DNA of 64,000 nt, from the NCBI RefSeq assembly GCF_002119405.1, contig NZ_MTBG01000001.1, positions 1 through 64,000 on the forward strand, read 5' to 3'. This document shows, one piece after another, positions 27,047 through 35,637 of this stretch (positions are counted from its first letter, which is position 1; each line of letters opens with the position of its first letter). Made by a program: the position numbers and the translations under genes. The notes under the pieces were generated by a model. That model was not told where the DNA came from. It made no database searches and was given only the letters and a program-made list of their open reading frames with translations. The DNA comes from Pseudoruegeria sp. SK021 (GTDB lineage Bacteria > Pseudomonadota > Alphaproteobacteria > Rhodobacterales > Rhodobacteraceae).

Positions 27047-28866
27047 TGTTCCAAAGCTTTGAAGCAGCGACCCGCCCGCAAGACGGCCCGCCCCGTCTGG
27101 TGGCGCTAAGGGCCGCGATCTCACATGCCGGACTGACCGGATTTCTGGTGCCGCGCGCCGATGCCCATCAGGGCGAATATGTGGCCGCATATGATGCGCG
27201 GTTGGCTTGGCTAACCGGCTTCAGCGGATCGGCCGGGTTCGCGGCGATCCTGCCCGAGCGTGCCGGGGTGTTCATTGACGGGCGCTACCGGGTTCAGGTC
27301 CGCAGCGAGATCGATGCCACCGCGTTCTCGCCGGTCCACTGGCCCGAGATCAAATTGGCCGATTGGCTGAAAACCCATGCTGCACCCGGCGCCAAGATCG
27401 GCTTTGATCCGTGGTTGCACACCGTGGCCGAGATCGAGGCCCTGCGCACAGAACTGACCGGCACCGGCATCACGCTGTTTGAAACCGCCAATCTGGTTGA
27501 CGCGATCTGGGCGGATCGCCCTGCCCCACCCGATGGCAAAGCGCAAGCCTATCCCGAAGCCCTCGCCGGGCGCAGTGCCGCCGACAAACGGCAATCACTC
27601 GCGCAAAGCTTGCGCGATGCGGGACAGACCGCGGCGATCCTGACCCTTCCGGACAGCATCGCATGGTTGCTGAACATCCGGGGAACCGACCTGCCCCGGG
27701 TGCCCGTCATGCAGGCCTTCGCGATCCTGCACCACGATGCCCAGGTGTCGCTCTATGCCTCGCCCGCAAAACTGGCAGGGCTCTCTGACCACCTTGGCCC
27801 AGAGGTTACCGTCGCCGACCCTGCCGACTTCGCGCCCGCCTTGGCCGCGCTGACCGGGCCTGTTCGGATCGACCGCGACAGCACCCCAATGGCGGTCAAA
27901 CTGGCCCTTGATGCCGCCAAGGTTGCCACGGTCTTTGGCCGCGATCCCTGCATCCTGCCAAAAGCCTGTAAGACTGCCGCCGAAATTGCCGGCGCCGAAG
28001 CGGCGCATCTGCGGGACGGCGTCGCCATGGTCGAATTTCTAAGCTGGCTCGACCAGCAAGCCGCACAACGGGTTTTGAACGGCGGCACACCCCTGACGGA
28101 AACCGAGGTGGTCACCGCACTGGAAACCTTCCGCCGTGCGGGCAATCAATTACAGGACATCAGTTTCGACACCATCTGCGGTGCGGGTCCGAACGGCGCG
28201 ATTGTGCATTACCGCGTTACCGACCTCAGCAACCGGACGATAGAGCCGGGTCAGTTGCTGTTGATCGACAGTGGTGGACAGTATTTGGACGGCACTACCG
28301 ACATCACCCGGACCGTCGCCATCGGCACACCAGAGCCCGATCACCGCGCTTGTTTTACCCGGGTTCTGCAGGGGATGATCGCGATCAGCCGCGCCCGGTT
28401 TCCCGACGGGCTGGCTGGGCGCGATCTGGATGCGCTGGCCCGCTACCCGCTGTGGTTGGCCGGACTGGATTATGACCACGGTACCGGCCACGGCGTCGGC
28501 GCGTTTCTGTCTGTCCATGAGGGGCCTCAGCGCCTGTCGCGTGCCGGGCTTGAAGCCTTGAAGCCGGGGATGATCCTGTCCAACGAACCGGGCTATTATC
28601 GCACCGGAGAATTTGGTATTCGGATTGAGAACTTGATCGTCGTCGGTTCTGCACCCGCCATTGACGGCGGCGATGCGCGGTCGATGCTGTGCTTTGAGAC
28701 TTTGACTTATGTACCTGTGGATCTGCGCCTCGTTGACAGCGCACTTCTAAGCCGCGATGAACAGGTCTGGCTGAACACGTACCACGCTGAGACCCGCGCC
28801 CGCCTTGCGCCGCTGGTGTCGCCTGCGACCCGGGACTGGCTGATTGCAGCCACCCAGCCGATCTGA
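27046..28866 (+). CDS. Aminopeptidase P family Xaa-Pro peptidase (M24)
   Basis: 606 residues, the length of the three-domain eukaryote-like X-prolyl aminopeptidases. Two N-terminal creatinase-like domains precede the pita-bread domain, whose metal ligands can be seen: LLIDSGGQYLDGTTDITRT (two Asp), GTGHGVGAFLSVHE (His) and LSNEPGYYRTGEFGIRIEN (Glu pair). It cleaves N-terminal residues before proline and needs two metal ions. ATG 27046 overlaps the cobT stop (TAATG), so the two are translationally coupled, although no functional link to cobalamin is known. Confidence 0.93.
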   Translation: MFQSFEAATRPQDGPPRLVALRAAISHAGLTGFLVPRADAHQGEYVAAYDARLAWLTGFSGSAGFAAILPERAGVFIDGRYRVQVRSEIDATAFSPVHWPEIKLADWLKTHAAPGAKIGFDPWLHTVAEIEALRTELTGTGITLFETANLVDAIWADRPAPPDGKAQAYPEALAGRSAADKRQSLAQSLRDAGQTAAILTLPDSIAWLLNIRGTDLPRVPVMQAFAILHHDAQVSLYASPAKLAGLSDHLGPEVTVADPADFAPALAALTGPVRIDRDSTPMAVKLALDAAKVATVFGRDPCILPKACKTAAEIAGAEAAHLRDGVAMVEFLSWLDQQAAQRVLNGGTPLTETEVVTALETFRRAGNQLQDISFDTICGAGPNGAIVHYRVTDLSNRTIEPGQLLLIDSGGQYLDGTTDITRTVAIGTPEPDHRACFTRVLQGMIAISRARFPDGLAGRDLDALARYPLWLAGLDYDHGTGHGVGAFLSVHEGPQRLSRAGLEALKPGMILSNEPGYYRTGEFGIRIENLIVVGSAPAIDGGDARSMLCFETLTYVPVDLRLVDSALLSRDEQVWLNTYHAETRARLAPLVSPATRDWLIAATQPI

Positions 28867-28882
28867 CGATCACAGGTCACAG

Positions 28883-28902
28883 CCTGTCACCTTGGTGACA
28901 GG
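28883..28902. repeat. Perfect 9-bp inverted repeat before the DUF427 gene
   Basis: Arms CCTGTCACC and GGTGACAGG are separated by only two bases, and a further GGTCACAG lies just upstream (28875-28882). The tight spacing favours a protein-binding palindrome over an RNA hairpin. It lies 45 bases before the DUF427 ATG and after the aminopeptidase stop, so it could be an operator for the DUF427 gene. Confidence 0.5.
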
Positions 28903-28947
28903 AACGCACTTCATGCTGGACGCATAGCTAGGGACAGATTGAATCAA

Positions 28948-29301
28948 ATGATGGACAATATGACAAACGAGACAAGCATCGTCGCAATTGAAGGAAAATG
29001 GGTCGTTTACGTGACCGGGGCTGTCTACGCCGAAACCCAACACGCTTTGGCTTTGCGTCAACTCGGGTCGGCGGATGTGATCTACATTCCCAGAGATGAC
29101 GTCGCGATGGCATTTTTCGACAAGACCGATCAAAGCCGGGACCTTCCCGGGCTCGGCACCGCAGAGTACTACTCCATCGACACCAAAAGCCGGGTCTTGG
29201 ACAATGTCGCCTGGTCGATTGAATCGCCAACCGAGGCAGCGGCGCAACTGCGCGGCTATCTGGCCTTTGATTCCGCAGTGGTTACGGTCGAACGGCAATA
29301 A
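28948..29301 (+). CDS. DUF427 domain protein
   Basis: 117 residues from ATG 28948 (MMDNMTNETS). The core follows the DUF427 pattern: KWVVYVTGAVYAETQHALAL, then VIYIPRDDVAMAFFDK, then LGTAEYYSIDTKS, then DNVAWSIESPTEAAAQLRGY and LAFDS. The domain is a small beta barrel of unknown role. A TTG at 28939 close behind AGGGAC is an alternative start. Monocistronic, with a very strong terminator. Confidence 0.85.
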   Translation: MMDNMTNETSIVAIEGKWVVYVTGAVYAETQHALALRQLGSADVIYIPRDDVAMAFFDKTDQSRDLPGLGTAEYYSIDTKSRVLDNVAWSIESPTEAAAQLRGYLAFDSAVVTVERQ

Positions 29302-29328
29302 CCACCGCACCACGCGGCAGCAGCACGC

Positions 29329-29368
29329 AATGGCGTTCGGCTCTGACTGAGCCGAACGCCATTTTTTC
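29329..29368 (+). terminator. Strong intrinsic terminator after the DUF427 gene
   Basis: 15-bp perfect arms (29329-29343 and 29349-29363, core GGCGTTCGGCTC / GAGCCGAACGCC) with a 5-base loop are followed by a T-run (29362-29367). It also faces the converging transaminase gene and may act on both strands. Confidence 0.92.
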
Positions 29369-29382
29369 TTTCCACGACCGGA

Positions 29383-30750
29383 TTAGCCCAGCGTTTCTGT
29401 CACCGCTTTGCCCATGGCATCGACGATCTGATCCGCTTCTTGGGTCGTCAGGCACAGCGGCGGCGCAAATCCGGCAATATCGCCTTCTGGCATCGCCCGC
29501 GCAATGACGCCCTCGGCCAACAGCGCGCCAACAACCCGCGCCCCGACCTTGTCGTTCGGATCAAACAGTTTTCCGGTGTCTCTGTCGGCAAATTCCACAG
29601 CCGCCAGCATGCCTTCGCCGCGAATATCCCCCACCATCGGGTGATTGCCGATCCGGTCGATCAAGGCCGCACGGAAATAGGACCCAACCTCGCCCGCGTT
29701 CTTCACCAGTCCAAGACGATCGATCAATTCCAGATTGGCAATGCCCGCCGCGGCCCCGATTGGGTGCGCCGAATAGGTCCAGCCATGTCCCAGCGGGCCG
29801 TTTTCATCCGTGCCCTGCATCAACACCTGCCACACCTTGTCACCGATGATCGAGCCGGACAGCGGCGCATAGGCCGAGGTCAGGCCTTTGGCGATGGTAA
29901 TGATATCCGGGCGCATCCCGTAGTGATCTGACCCCATCATCGTGCCAAGCCGACCAAAGCCGGTGACGACCTCATCCGCGACCAGCAGGATGTCGTGCTT
30001 GGCAAGAACCTCTTGCACCGCATCCCAATATCCAGCCGGCGGCGGCACCAGCCCGCCGGTTCCCAGCACCGGCTCGCCAATGAAGGCGGCGATGGTGTCG
30101 GCACCTTCGCGTTCGATCAGGGCTTCCAGTTCGGCCACCAGATGCGCGGTGAACTGCGCCTCGGACATGGTGCGATCCGGGCGGCGGAAATAATAGGGCG
30201 CGTCGGTGTGAATGACTTGCGTCAACGGTAGGTCGAATTTCTTGTGGAACACGCCCAGCCCGGTCAGCGATCCGGTCATCAGACCCGAGCCATGATAGCC
30301 GCGCCAGCGTGAGATGATCTTCTTTTTCTCGGGACGGCCAAGGATGTTGTTGTAATACCAGATCAGCTTGATGTTGGTCTCATTGGCGTCCGAGCCGCTA
30401 AGCCCGAAATACACTTTCGACATGCCCGCAGGCGCCCGGTCCATCACCATCTTCGACAGGGTGATCGATGCTTCGGTGCCATGCCCGACATAGGCGTGGT
30501 AATAGGCCAACTCACGGGCTTGATCGGCAATGGCTTCGGCAATTTCCTGACGGCCATAGCCAACATTGACACAATACAGCCCGGCAAATGCATCCAAAAA
30601 CCGCTTGCCGTCACGGTCCTCAATAAAGACCCCTTCGCCGCCCTTGATGATCCGGCTGCTGGTCTCGCCCCGCGCATGGGCCGCCAGATGGGTCGACGGA
30701 TGGAAGAAATTTTCGCGATCCCAAGAGCTGAGCTGGTCATTGGTAAGCAT
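29383..30750 (-). CDS. atf: Class III transaminase of ectoine catabolism (Atf, DoeD-type)
   Basis: 455-residue PLP-dependent omega-aminotransferase. The PLP region is visible: SGSDANETNIKLIWYY, the Asp of LVADEVVTGFGRLG and the Schiff-base Lys of TIAKGLTSAYAPLSG. Read alone it resembles GABA or pyruvate transaminases. Its position next to ssd and asnC and opposite enuR-ueh-eut matches the atf gene of the Ruegeria ectoine locus, where it would convert L-2,4-diaminobutyrate to aspartate semialdehyde. The end is 15 bases from a terminator hairpin. Confidence is high for the fold and good for the pathway. Confidence 0.9.
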   Translation of the reverse strand: MLTNDQLSSWDRENFFHPSTHLAAHARGETSSRIIKGGEGVFIEDRDGKRFLDAFAGLYCVNVGYGRQEIAEAIADQARELAYYHAYVGHGTEASITLSKMVMDRAPAGMSKVYFGLSGSDANETNIKLIWYYNNILGRPEKKKIISRWRGYHGSGLMTGSLTGLGVFHKKFDLPLTQVIHTDAPYYFRRPDRTMSEAQFTAHLVAELEALIEREGADTIAAFIGEPVLGTGGLVPPPAGYWDAVQEVLAKHDILLVADEVVTGFGRLGTMMGSDHYGMRPDIITIAKGLTSAYAPLSGSIIGDKVWQVLMQGTDENGPLGHGWTYSAHPIGAAAGIANLELIDRLGLVKNAGEVGSYFRAALIDRIGNHPMVGDIRGEGMLAAVEFADRDTGKLFDPNDKVGARVVGALLAEGVIARAMPEGDIAGFAPPLCLTTQEADQIVDAMGKAVTETLG

Positions 30751-30800
30751 TGATGGTCCTTTCAGAGGAAGTCTGCAGTGAGTGGAACGCGCCGCCGGGA

Positions 30801-32285
30801 TTACCCCCAGTCACGGCACACATATTTGATATCGGTAAAAGCCTCGAGCCCCTGCCGGGCGCCTTCGCGGCCAAGGCCGGATTGTTTCATGCCGCCGAAC
30901 GGGATCGGCGCGCCGGTGACCTTGGTCCGGTTGACCGCCACCATGCCGAATTGCAACGCCCGGCTGAGCCGGTAAATTCGGCGCGGGTCTTGGCTGTGCA
31001 GATAGGCGACAAGGCCGTATTCGGTGGCGTTGGCCCGGCTGACAGCTTCTTCCTCGGTGTCGAACGCGGCAATGGCCGCGACCGGGCCGAAGGTTTCTTC
31101 ATGGAAGATCAGCGCATCGTCGGACACATCAGCCAAAACGGTCGGTTGAAAGAACAGTGGCCCCATGGCCCCGCGTGCGCCCCCGGTCAGACACCGCGCC
31201 CCTTTGGCCAAGGCGTCAGCGACATGCAGCTCCTGCTTGCGCACGGCTTTTTCGTTCATGAGCGGCCCCAGATCGCAATCCTCCATCCCCGGCCCAAGGG
31301 TCAGGGCGGCGCTGCGTTCCGCGAATTTGGCGCAAAACGCGTCATAGACCGGACGCTCAACCAAAAAACGGTTCGCCCCGAGGCAATCCTGACCCGAAGT
31401 CGCGAACTTGGCCTTGATCGCCTCGTCCACCGCCCGATCAAGATCGCAATCCGCGAAGACGAGGAACGGCGCGTGACCGCCCAATTCCAGAACCAGTCGC
31501 TTCACGGTCTGAGCCGCGCCGCGATACAGCAACTGCCCAACCTCGGTCGATCCGGTGAACGACAGCGCCCGTACCCGAGGATCATCCAGCCACGGGGTCA
31601 CGATTTCAGGCGCCATCCCGGTCACCACGTTGAACACCCCTGCGGGGATCCCGGCCCGCACGCTCAGTTCTGCCAAGGCCAGCGCAGAAAACGGCGTTTC
31701 TGCCGACGGATGGACCACCACGGTGCAACCTGCGGCCAGCGCAGCCGCGGCCTTGCGCGTGATCATCGCCGAGGGGAAGTTCCACGGCGTGATCAGGGCG
31801 GCCACGCCAACCGGCTCGCGCCACAATTCGACCTCGGCATCCACCAGATGCGACGTCACCCCTTCGATATTGGGGCGTTTGGCTTCTTCGGCGTAGAATT
31901 CCAGAAAAGCGGCGGCGTAATCGATCTCTCCGCGGGATTCGGAAATTGGCTTGCCTTGCTCCCGGGTCATGATACGGGCCAGATCTTCGCGATGCGCGAT
32001 CATCAACTCGAACCAGCGCCGCAGGCATGCCGACCGATCCTGCGGCAAGGCGGCGGCCCAGTCCGGGAACGCGCCCGATGCGGCGTCGACCGCAGCGCGG
32101 CTATCTGCGCCGGTCAGGCGCGCAACATGCCCCAGCAGCGTCGCATCCGCCGGATCATGGACCGCGATAACCGCCTCTTCACCCCCCGACACCCACGCGC
32201 CATTGATGAACGCCCGGTCACAAAACAATTGCGGGTCCTCGAGCGCGAGCGAGGCATGCGAAACTTGGGATACGGCATGTGGCAT
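30801..32285 (-). CDS. ssd: Aldehyde dehydrogenase of ectoine catabolism (Ssd, DoeC-type)
   Basis: 494-residue NAD(P)-dependent aldehyde dehydrogenase annotated by homology as succinate-semialdehyde dehydrogenase. The nucleotide-binding part includes ITPWNFPSAMITRKAAAAL and FTGSTEVG; the catalytic Glu is in LELGGHAPF and the Cys in SGQDCLGANRF. In the ectoine pathway the enzyme oxidises L-aspartate semialdehyde to aspartate. It lies 50 bases upstream of the transaminase gene on the same strand and downstream of asnC. A role in GABA breakdown through the same chemistry cannot be excluded. Confidence 0.9.
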   Translation of the reverse strand: MPHAVSQVSHASLALEDPQLFCDRAFINGAWVSGGEEAVIAVHDPADATLLGHVARLTGADSRAAVDAASGAFPDWAAALPQDRSACLRRWFELMIAHREDLARIMTREQGKPISESRGEIDYAAAFLEFYAEEAKRPNIEGVTSHLVDAEVELWREPVGVAALITPWNFPSAMITRKAAAALAAGCTVVVHPSAETPFSALALAELSVRAGIPAGVFNVVTGMAPEIVTPWLDDPRVRALSFTGSTEVGQLLYRGAAQTVKRLVLELGGHAPFLVFADCDLDRAVDEAIKAKFATSGQDCLGANRFLVERPVYDAFCAKFAERSAALTLGPGMEDCDLGPLMNEKAVRKQELHVADALAKGARCLTGGARGAMGPLFFQPTVLADVSDDALIFHEETFGPVAAIAAFDTEEEAVSRANATEYGLVAYLHSQDPRRIYRLSRALQFGMVAVNRTKVTGAPIPFGGMKQSGLGREGARQGLEAFTDIKYVCRDWG

Positions 32286-32403
32286 TAAGAAAACCCGTCT
32301 GACAAAATTGCGTTGGCCGCACCATAACAGACCTTCTGCCAGCGATTCCGCTGAACTGGGGCGATTGCCAAGGCAGTTCTTCTGTTTGACCGGGCCGCAG
32401 CAG

Positions 32404-32892
32404 TCATTCTACCCGCGCGCCCAGCAAGCTGGCCAACGGCGGTGCGCCAGACTTGACCTGCTTTGTCACCACATACGTAAAGTAGCGTTTAATCCCGATC
32501 CGGGCGTCCAGCAGATCATCAATCAGGATTTGATAGGCCCCGATATTGGTGGTCATCACTTGCAGCAGATAGTCATAGCCGCCACCCGTCGCCCAGCAGG
32601 CGATGATTTCGTCATACTGCGCCATGGACCGCTCAAACAATTGAAAGGCCGCCGCAAGGTGGGATTCCAGTTCAACCTGCACGAATACGGTCAGTAATTC
32701 AGTGGCTTGCGTTAAATCAACCTCGGCGCGATAGCCCTTGATCAGGCCTGAGTTTTCCAGCCGCTTCAACCGCTCCCAGCAGGGCGAGCTGGACAGGTTG
32801 ACCCGGCGGGCCAGTTCAGACTTTGAAATCCGCCCTTCCACCGACAGAATCTGAAGGATTTGAAGGTCGCGCTTGTCCAGTTCGATGGTCAT
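32404..32892 (-). CDS. asnC: Lrp/AsnC family regulator of the ectoine locus (AsnC/DoeX-type)
   Basis: 162 residues. The winged HTH (SKSELARRVNLSSSPCWERL, KRLENSGLIKGYRA) is followed by the RAM/effector domain (TVFVQVELESHLAAAF, WATGGGYDYLLQVMTTN). In ectoine catabolic loci this regulator is proposed to sense diaminobutyrate derivatives and to activate transcription. It is divergent from enuR across 63 bases and followed by ssd after 118 bases, a gap that could hold a separate ssd promoter. Confidence 0.92.
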   Translation of the reverse strand: MTIELDKRDLQILQILSVEGRISKSELARRVNLSSSPCWERLKRLENSGLIKGYRAEVDLTQATELLTVFVQVELESHLAAAFQLFERSMAQYDEIIACWATGGGYDYLLQVMTTNIGAYQILIDDLLDARIGIKRYFTYVVTKQVKSGAPPLASLLGARVE

Positions 32893-32920
32893 GCCCTCAC
32901 CTAGGCCGGGTCAGAATTCC

Positions 32921-32949
32921 TTGTCAAACCCTTGCCGCCCACTCATAAT
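32921..32949 (+). promoter_or_regulatory. Sigma-70 promoter of enuR, likely giving a leaderless transcript
   Basis: TTGTCA (32921-32926) and CATAAT (32944-32949) are separated by exactly 17 bases, each matching five of six consensus positions. The expected start site six to seven bases downstream coincides with the enuR ATG at 32956, and there is no Shine-Dalgarno sequence before that ATG. The whole asnC-enuR gap is 63 bases, so both promoters overlap and could interfere. Confidence 0.65.
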
Positions 32950-32955
32950 TGAATC

Positions 32956-34344
32956 ATGACAATATGGCCACCAAAACGCGAAGAGCTATCTCGTCCCGCC
33001 TATCATTCCCTCGCTCAGAGGCTGGTCCAAGCGATCGACGCCGGTGAAGTTCCGGCCGGAACCCGGCTGCCCACCCATCGGGCCCTAGCCTTCGATCTTG
33101 GCCTCAGCGTGCAGACCGTCAGTCGCGCTTACGAAGAACTGGCGCGTCTGGGCGTGATCACCGCCGCCGTCGGTCGCGGCAGTTTTGTCATGGCCGGCAC
33201 CTCGGATGCGCGATTGCCGTGGCAACGCCCGCATCGCGGCGAAGATTTGATCGATTGTTCGTTGCTGGTGCCCGTGACCGGCGACCGGCATGCCGACGCT
33301 GCAACCCGGCTGTTTCGCGACCTTGCCGACAACCTGCCGCATGATGCGTTGTTTTCGTTCCGGCCCAATGCAGCGCTGCAAGATCACCGTAGGATCGCGC
33401 TGTCGTGGCTTGAGAAGTGTGGCCTAGTGGTGGATTCTGAACGAGTCTTGCCAACCAACGGAAACACCTCGGCGATGACCGTCGCGCTGATGTCAGCCGC
33501 CAAACCGGGCGATCTAATTCTGGCCGAGGAATTGGGCCACCACACCTTGCCGTCGCTGACCTCCGCGCTGGGATTGAAGCTGAGCGGCCTGCCGATGGAC
33601 AAGCAAGGAATTCTGCCACAAGCGATTGACCGGGCTTGTGAAAATGGGCCGGTCGCCGCCGTATTGGTGCAACCCGCCGGGGTCGGCCCTGCCGCCGCCG
33701 TCATGGGGCTTGAGCGGCGCAAGCAGGTCATCGAAGTGGCGCGGAAACACGATATCTGGATCGTGGAAAACGACTCGTGGGGGCCGCTGGATCCGACCCG
33801 CCTTGCCCCGCTCGCGGCCATGGCCCCGGAACGGGTGTTTTATTTTACCGGACTGTCGAAATGCGTGTTGCCCGGCCTGCGTATGGCGTGGCTGGTGGCC
33901 CCGGCATCCAAAGTCTCGGCCGTGCGAAATCGGCATCTCGTGACCAACTGGATGGCCAGCCCGCTCATCGCTGAAAGCGCCTCGCGCTGGATCAAAAACG
34001 GCACCGCCGGCGACCTGCTAGACTGGCAGCGTGCGCAGCTGAAACGGCGCAATCAAATTGCCGCACGGGTGCTGGAGGGGTTGGAGTTTTCCGCCAACCC
34101 TTATGGATTGCACGTCTGGTTGCCGCTGCTCGGCACGTGGGAAGAGCATGATTTCGTCGCCCTTGCCCGTCATGACGGCATCGCAGTCGCCGGGGGATCG
34201 CATTTCACGACCAATGGCCCTTTGCGCACCCCAGCCGTTCGAATTTGCCTTGGTGGCGGCACCGAGGCCGATCTGGAACATGCGCTTAAGGTCATTTCCC
34301 GACTAATCCGCAGCCCCGCAGAGCCCGCCGTGCTTGAGATTTAG
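32956..34344 (+). CDS. enuR: MocR/GntR-type PLP-dependent regulator of ectoine utilisation EnuR
   Basis: 462 residues. The GntR winged helix (LVQAIDAGEVPAGTRLPTHR, LGLSVQTVSRAYEELARLG) is fused to an aminotransferase class I domain that no longer makes a product but binds PLP. The Schiff-base Lys lies in FTGLSKCVLPGLRMAWL at residue 302, the number I recall for Ruegeria pomeroyi EnuR. EnuR represses ueh-eut and is released when acetyl-diaminobutyrate or diaminobutyrate reacts with the PLP. The start ATG 32956 is probably leaderless. Downstream, 214 bases separate it from uehA. Confidence 0.93.
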   Translation: MTIWPPKREELSRPAYHSLAQRLVQAIDAGEVPAGTRLPTHRALAFDLGLSVQTVSRAYEELARLGVITAAVGRGSFVMAGTSDARLPWQRPHRGEDLIDCSLLVPVTGDRHADAATRLFRDLADNLPHDALFSFRPNAALQDHRRIALSWLEKCGLVVDSERVLPTNGNTSAMTVALMSAAKPGDLILAEELGHHTLPSLTSALGLKLSGLPMDKQGILPQAIDRACENGPVAAVLVQPAGVGPAAAVMGLERRKQVIEVARKHDIWIVENDSWGPLDPTRLAPLAAMAPERVFYFTGLSKCVLPGLRMAWLVAPASKVSAVRNRHLVTNWMASPLIAESASRWIKNGTAGDLLDWQRAQLKRRNQIAARVLEGLEFSANPYGLHVWLPLLGTWEEHDFVALARHDGIAVAGGSHFTTNGPLRTPAVRICLGGGTEADLEHALKVISRLIRSPAEPAVLEI

Positions 34345-34410
34345 GCAGACAGGCCAAACCCGCAGGAAACACCTCTAACCGCATTGTCCTGATTCAATAA
34401 AAAAATTGAC

Positions 34411-34439
34411 TTGGTTTCACGATCTTCCAACGCTACCAT
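34411..34439 (+). promoter_or_regulatory. Candidate promoter of the uehABC-eutABCDE operon
   Basis: TTGGTT (34411-34416) and TACCAT (34434-34439) are 17 bases apart in the AT-rich part of the enuR-uehA gap; an alternative -35 TTGACT starts at 34406. The match is moderate, as expected for a promoter controlled by EnuR. The EnuR operator itself could not be located with confidence. Confidence 0.35.
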
Positions 34440-34558
34440 TCATCACGGCTCGGCTTTGCCGTCTTCCGGCATTCCTGAGGCCCCTCGGGTTCCGGACCAA
34501 AATCGTATGGCTGTGCCGATCATCCTGATCCGGCGCGCCAAACCAAAAGGAAAATTTC

Positions 34559-35569
34559 ATGAAGATGCGTACATTCGCCAATTCCGTGGCCACCCTCGCG
34601 CTGATCGCCGCGAGCGGCGCTGCCACCGCAGACACTTGGCGCTATGCCTTTGAGGAATCCCTTGACGAAGTTCAGGGTCAATACGCCCAGAAGTTCAAAG
34701 ATTACATCGAAGCCAACAGCGACCATGAACTTCAGCTGTTCCCCTTTGGGACACTGGGCGAGTCCGCAGACATCATGGAACAGGCACAGGCTGGCATCCT
34801 GCAATTCGTTGACCAGTCGCCGGGCTTCACCGGCTCGTTGATCCCCGAAGCGCAGGTGTTCTTCGTGCCCTACCTGCTGCCGACCGATCAAGAGCAGCTC
34901 GCCCGCTTCTATCGCGACAGCAAAGCCATCAACGAAGACTTCCAAGACCTCTACGCCGCGCAAGGCCTTGAACTGCTGCGCATGTTCCCCGAGGGCGAAG
35001 TCGCGATGACCACCAAAGAGCCGGTGACCACCTGCGCCGATCTGGATCAGGTCAAATTCCGGGTCATGACCAACCCGCTGCTGGTTGAATCCTATAAGGC
35101 CTTTGGTGCCACGCCAACTCCGCTGCCTTGGGGCGAGGTCTATGGCGGTCTGCAGACCAACATCATTCAGGGGCAAGAGAACCCGACGTTCTTCCTGTAC
35201 TCGACCAAGATGTACGAAGTGACCGACCACATCACCTATGCGGGCCACAATAACTTCACCACCGCTGTGATGGCCAACAAGGATTTCTATGACGGCCTGT
35301 CCGAGGCGGATCAGAAGGTCATTCAGGACGCGTCGACCGAAGCCTATGACTTCATCGTCGAGTACCAAAAAGGTCTGGCCGAAACCGAACTGGCCAAGAT
35401 CATGGAAGCAAAGCCTGAAATGACAGTGACCGTTCTGACCGAAGAGCAGCGCAGCTGCTTCGTGGATGCGGCAGCCGAGGTCGAAGCGAAATTCATCGAA
35501 ATGACCGGTGACAGCGGCAAAGCGATTCTGGAGCAGATGAAGGCCGATCTGGCCGCTGCAGCGCAGTAA
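34559..35569 (+). CDS. uehA: TRAP transporter substrate-binding protein for ectoine/hydroxyectoine (UehA)
   Basis: 336-residue periplasmic DctP-type binding protein. The signal peptide (SVATLALIAASGAATA) is followed by ADTWRYAFEESLDEVQGQYA. The ligand-binding Arg region (VKFRVMTNPLLVESYKAFG, with ATPTPLPWGEVYGGLQTNI) follows the usual TRAP pattern. It captures ectoines for the UehB/UehC membrane pair. AAAAGG lies seven bases before ATG 34559. A stem-loop follows the gene, typical when a binding protein is needed in excess over the permeases. Confidence 0.92.
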   Translation: MKMRTFANSVATLALIAASGAATADTWRYAFEESLDEVQGQYAQKFKDYIEANSDHELQLFPFGTLGESADIMEQAQAGILQFVDQSPGFTGSLIPEAQVFFVPYLLPTDQEQLARFYRDSKAINEDFQDLYAAQGLELLRMFPEGEVAMTTKEPVTTCADLDQVKFRVMTNPLLVESYKAFGATPTPLPWGEVYGGLQTNIIQGQENPTFFLYSTKMYEVTDHITYAGHNNFTTAVMANKDFYDGLSEADQKVIQDASTEAYDFIVEYQKGLAETELAKIMEAKPEMTVTVLTEEQRSCFVDAAAEVEAKFIEMTGDSGKAILEQMKADLAAAAQ

Positions 35570-35580
35570 CACGTCCCGCT

Positions 35581-35603
35581 CCCGGCAGGTTGGCCTTGCC
35601 GGG
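35581..35603 (+). promoter_or_regulatory. Intercistronic stem-loop between uehA and uehB
   Basis: Arms CCCGGCA (35581-35587) and TGCCGGG (35597-35603) enclose a 9-base loop, with no T-run. Such hairpins after binding-protein genes usually protect the upstream mRNA or partly block read-through, raising binding protein over permease. Confidence 0.5.
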
Positions 35604-35637
35604 GCACCCCCCTTCCTCGGACCTTTAGGACCCTCCT

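Noticed and set aside
29383-32285. GABA degradation (gabT-gabD) operon
   Set aside because: The enzymes fit by homology, but position beside asnC and opposite enuR-ueh-eut matches the ectoine atf-ssd genes better.
30750-32288. 512-codon plus-strand open frame covering the whole ssd gene
   Set aside because: It is antisense to a clear aldehyde dehydrogenase, reads as Arg/Pro/His/Gly-rich sequence with no domain, and is expected from the codon bias of a high-GC gene.
34520-35572. 350-codon minus-strand frame opposite uehA
   Set aside because: Antisense of the TRAP binding protein gene with no start signal or family similarity.
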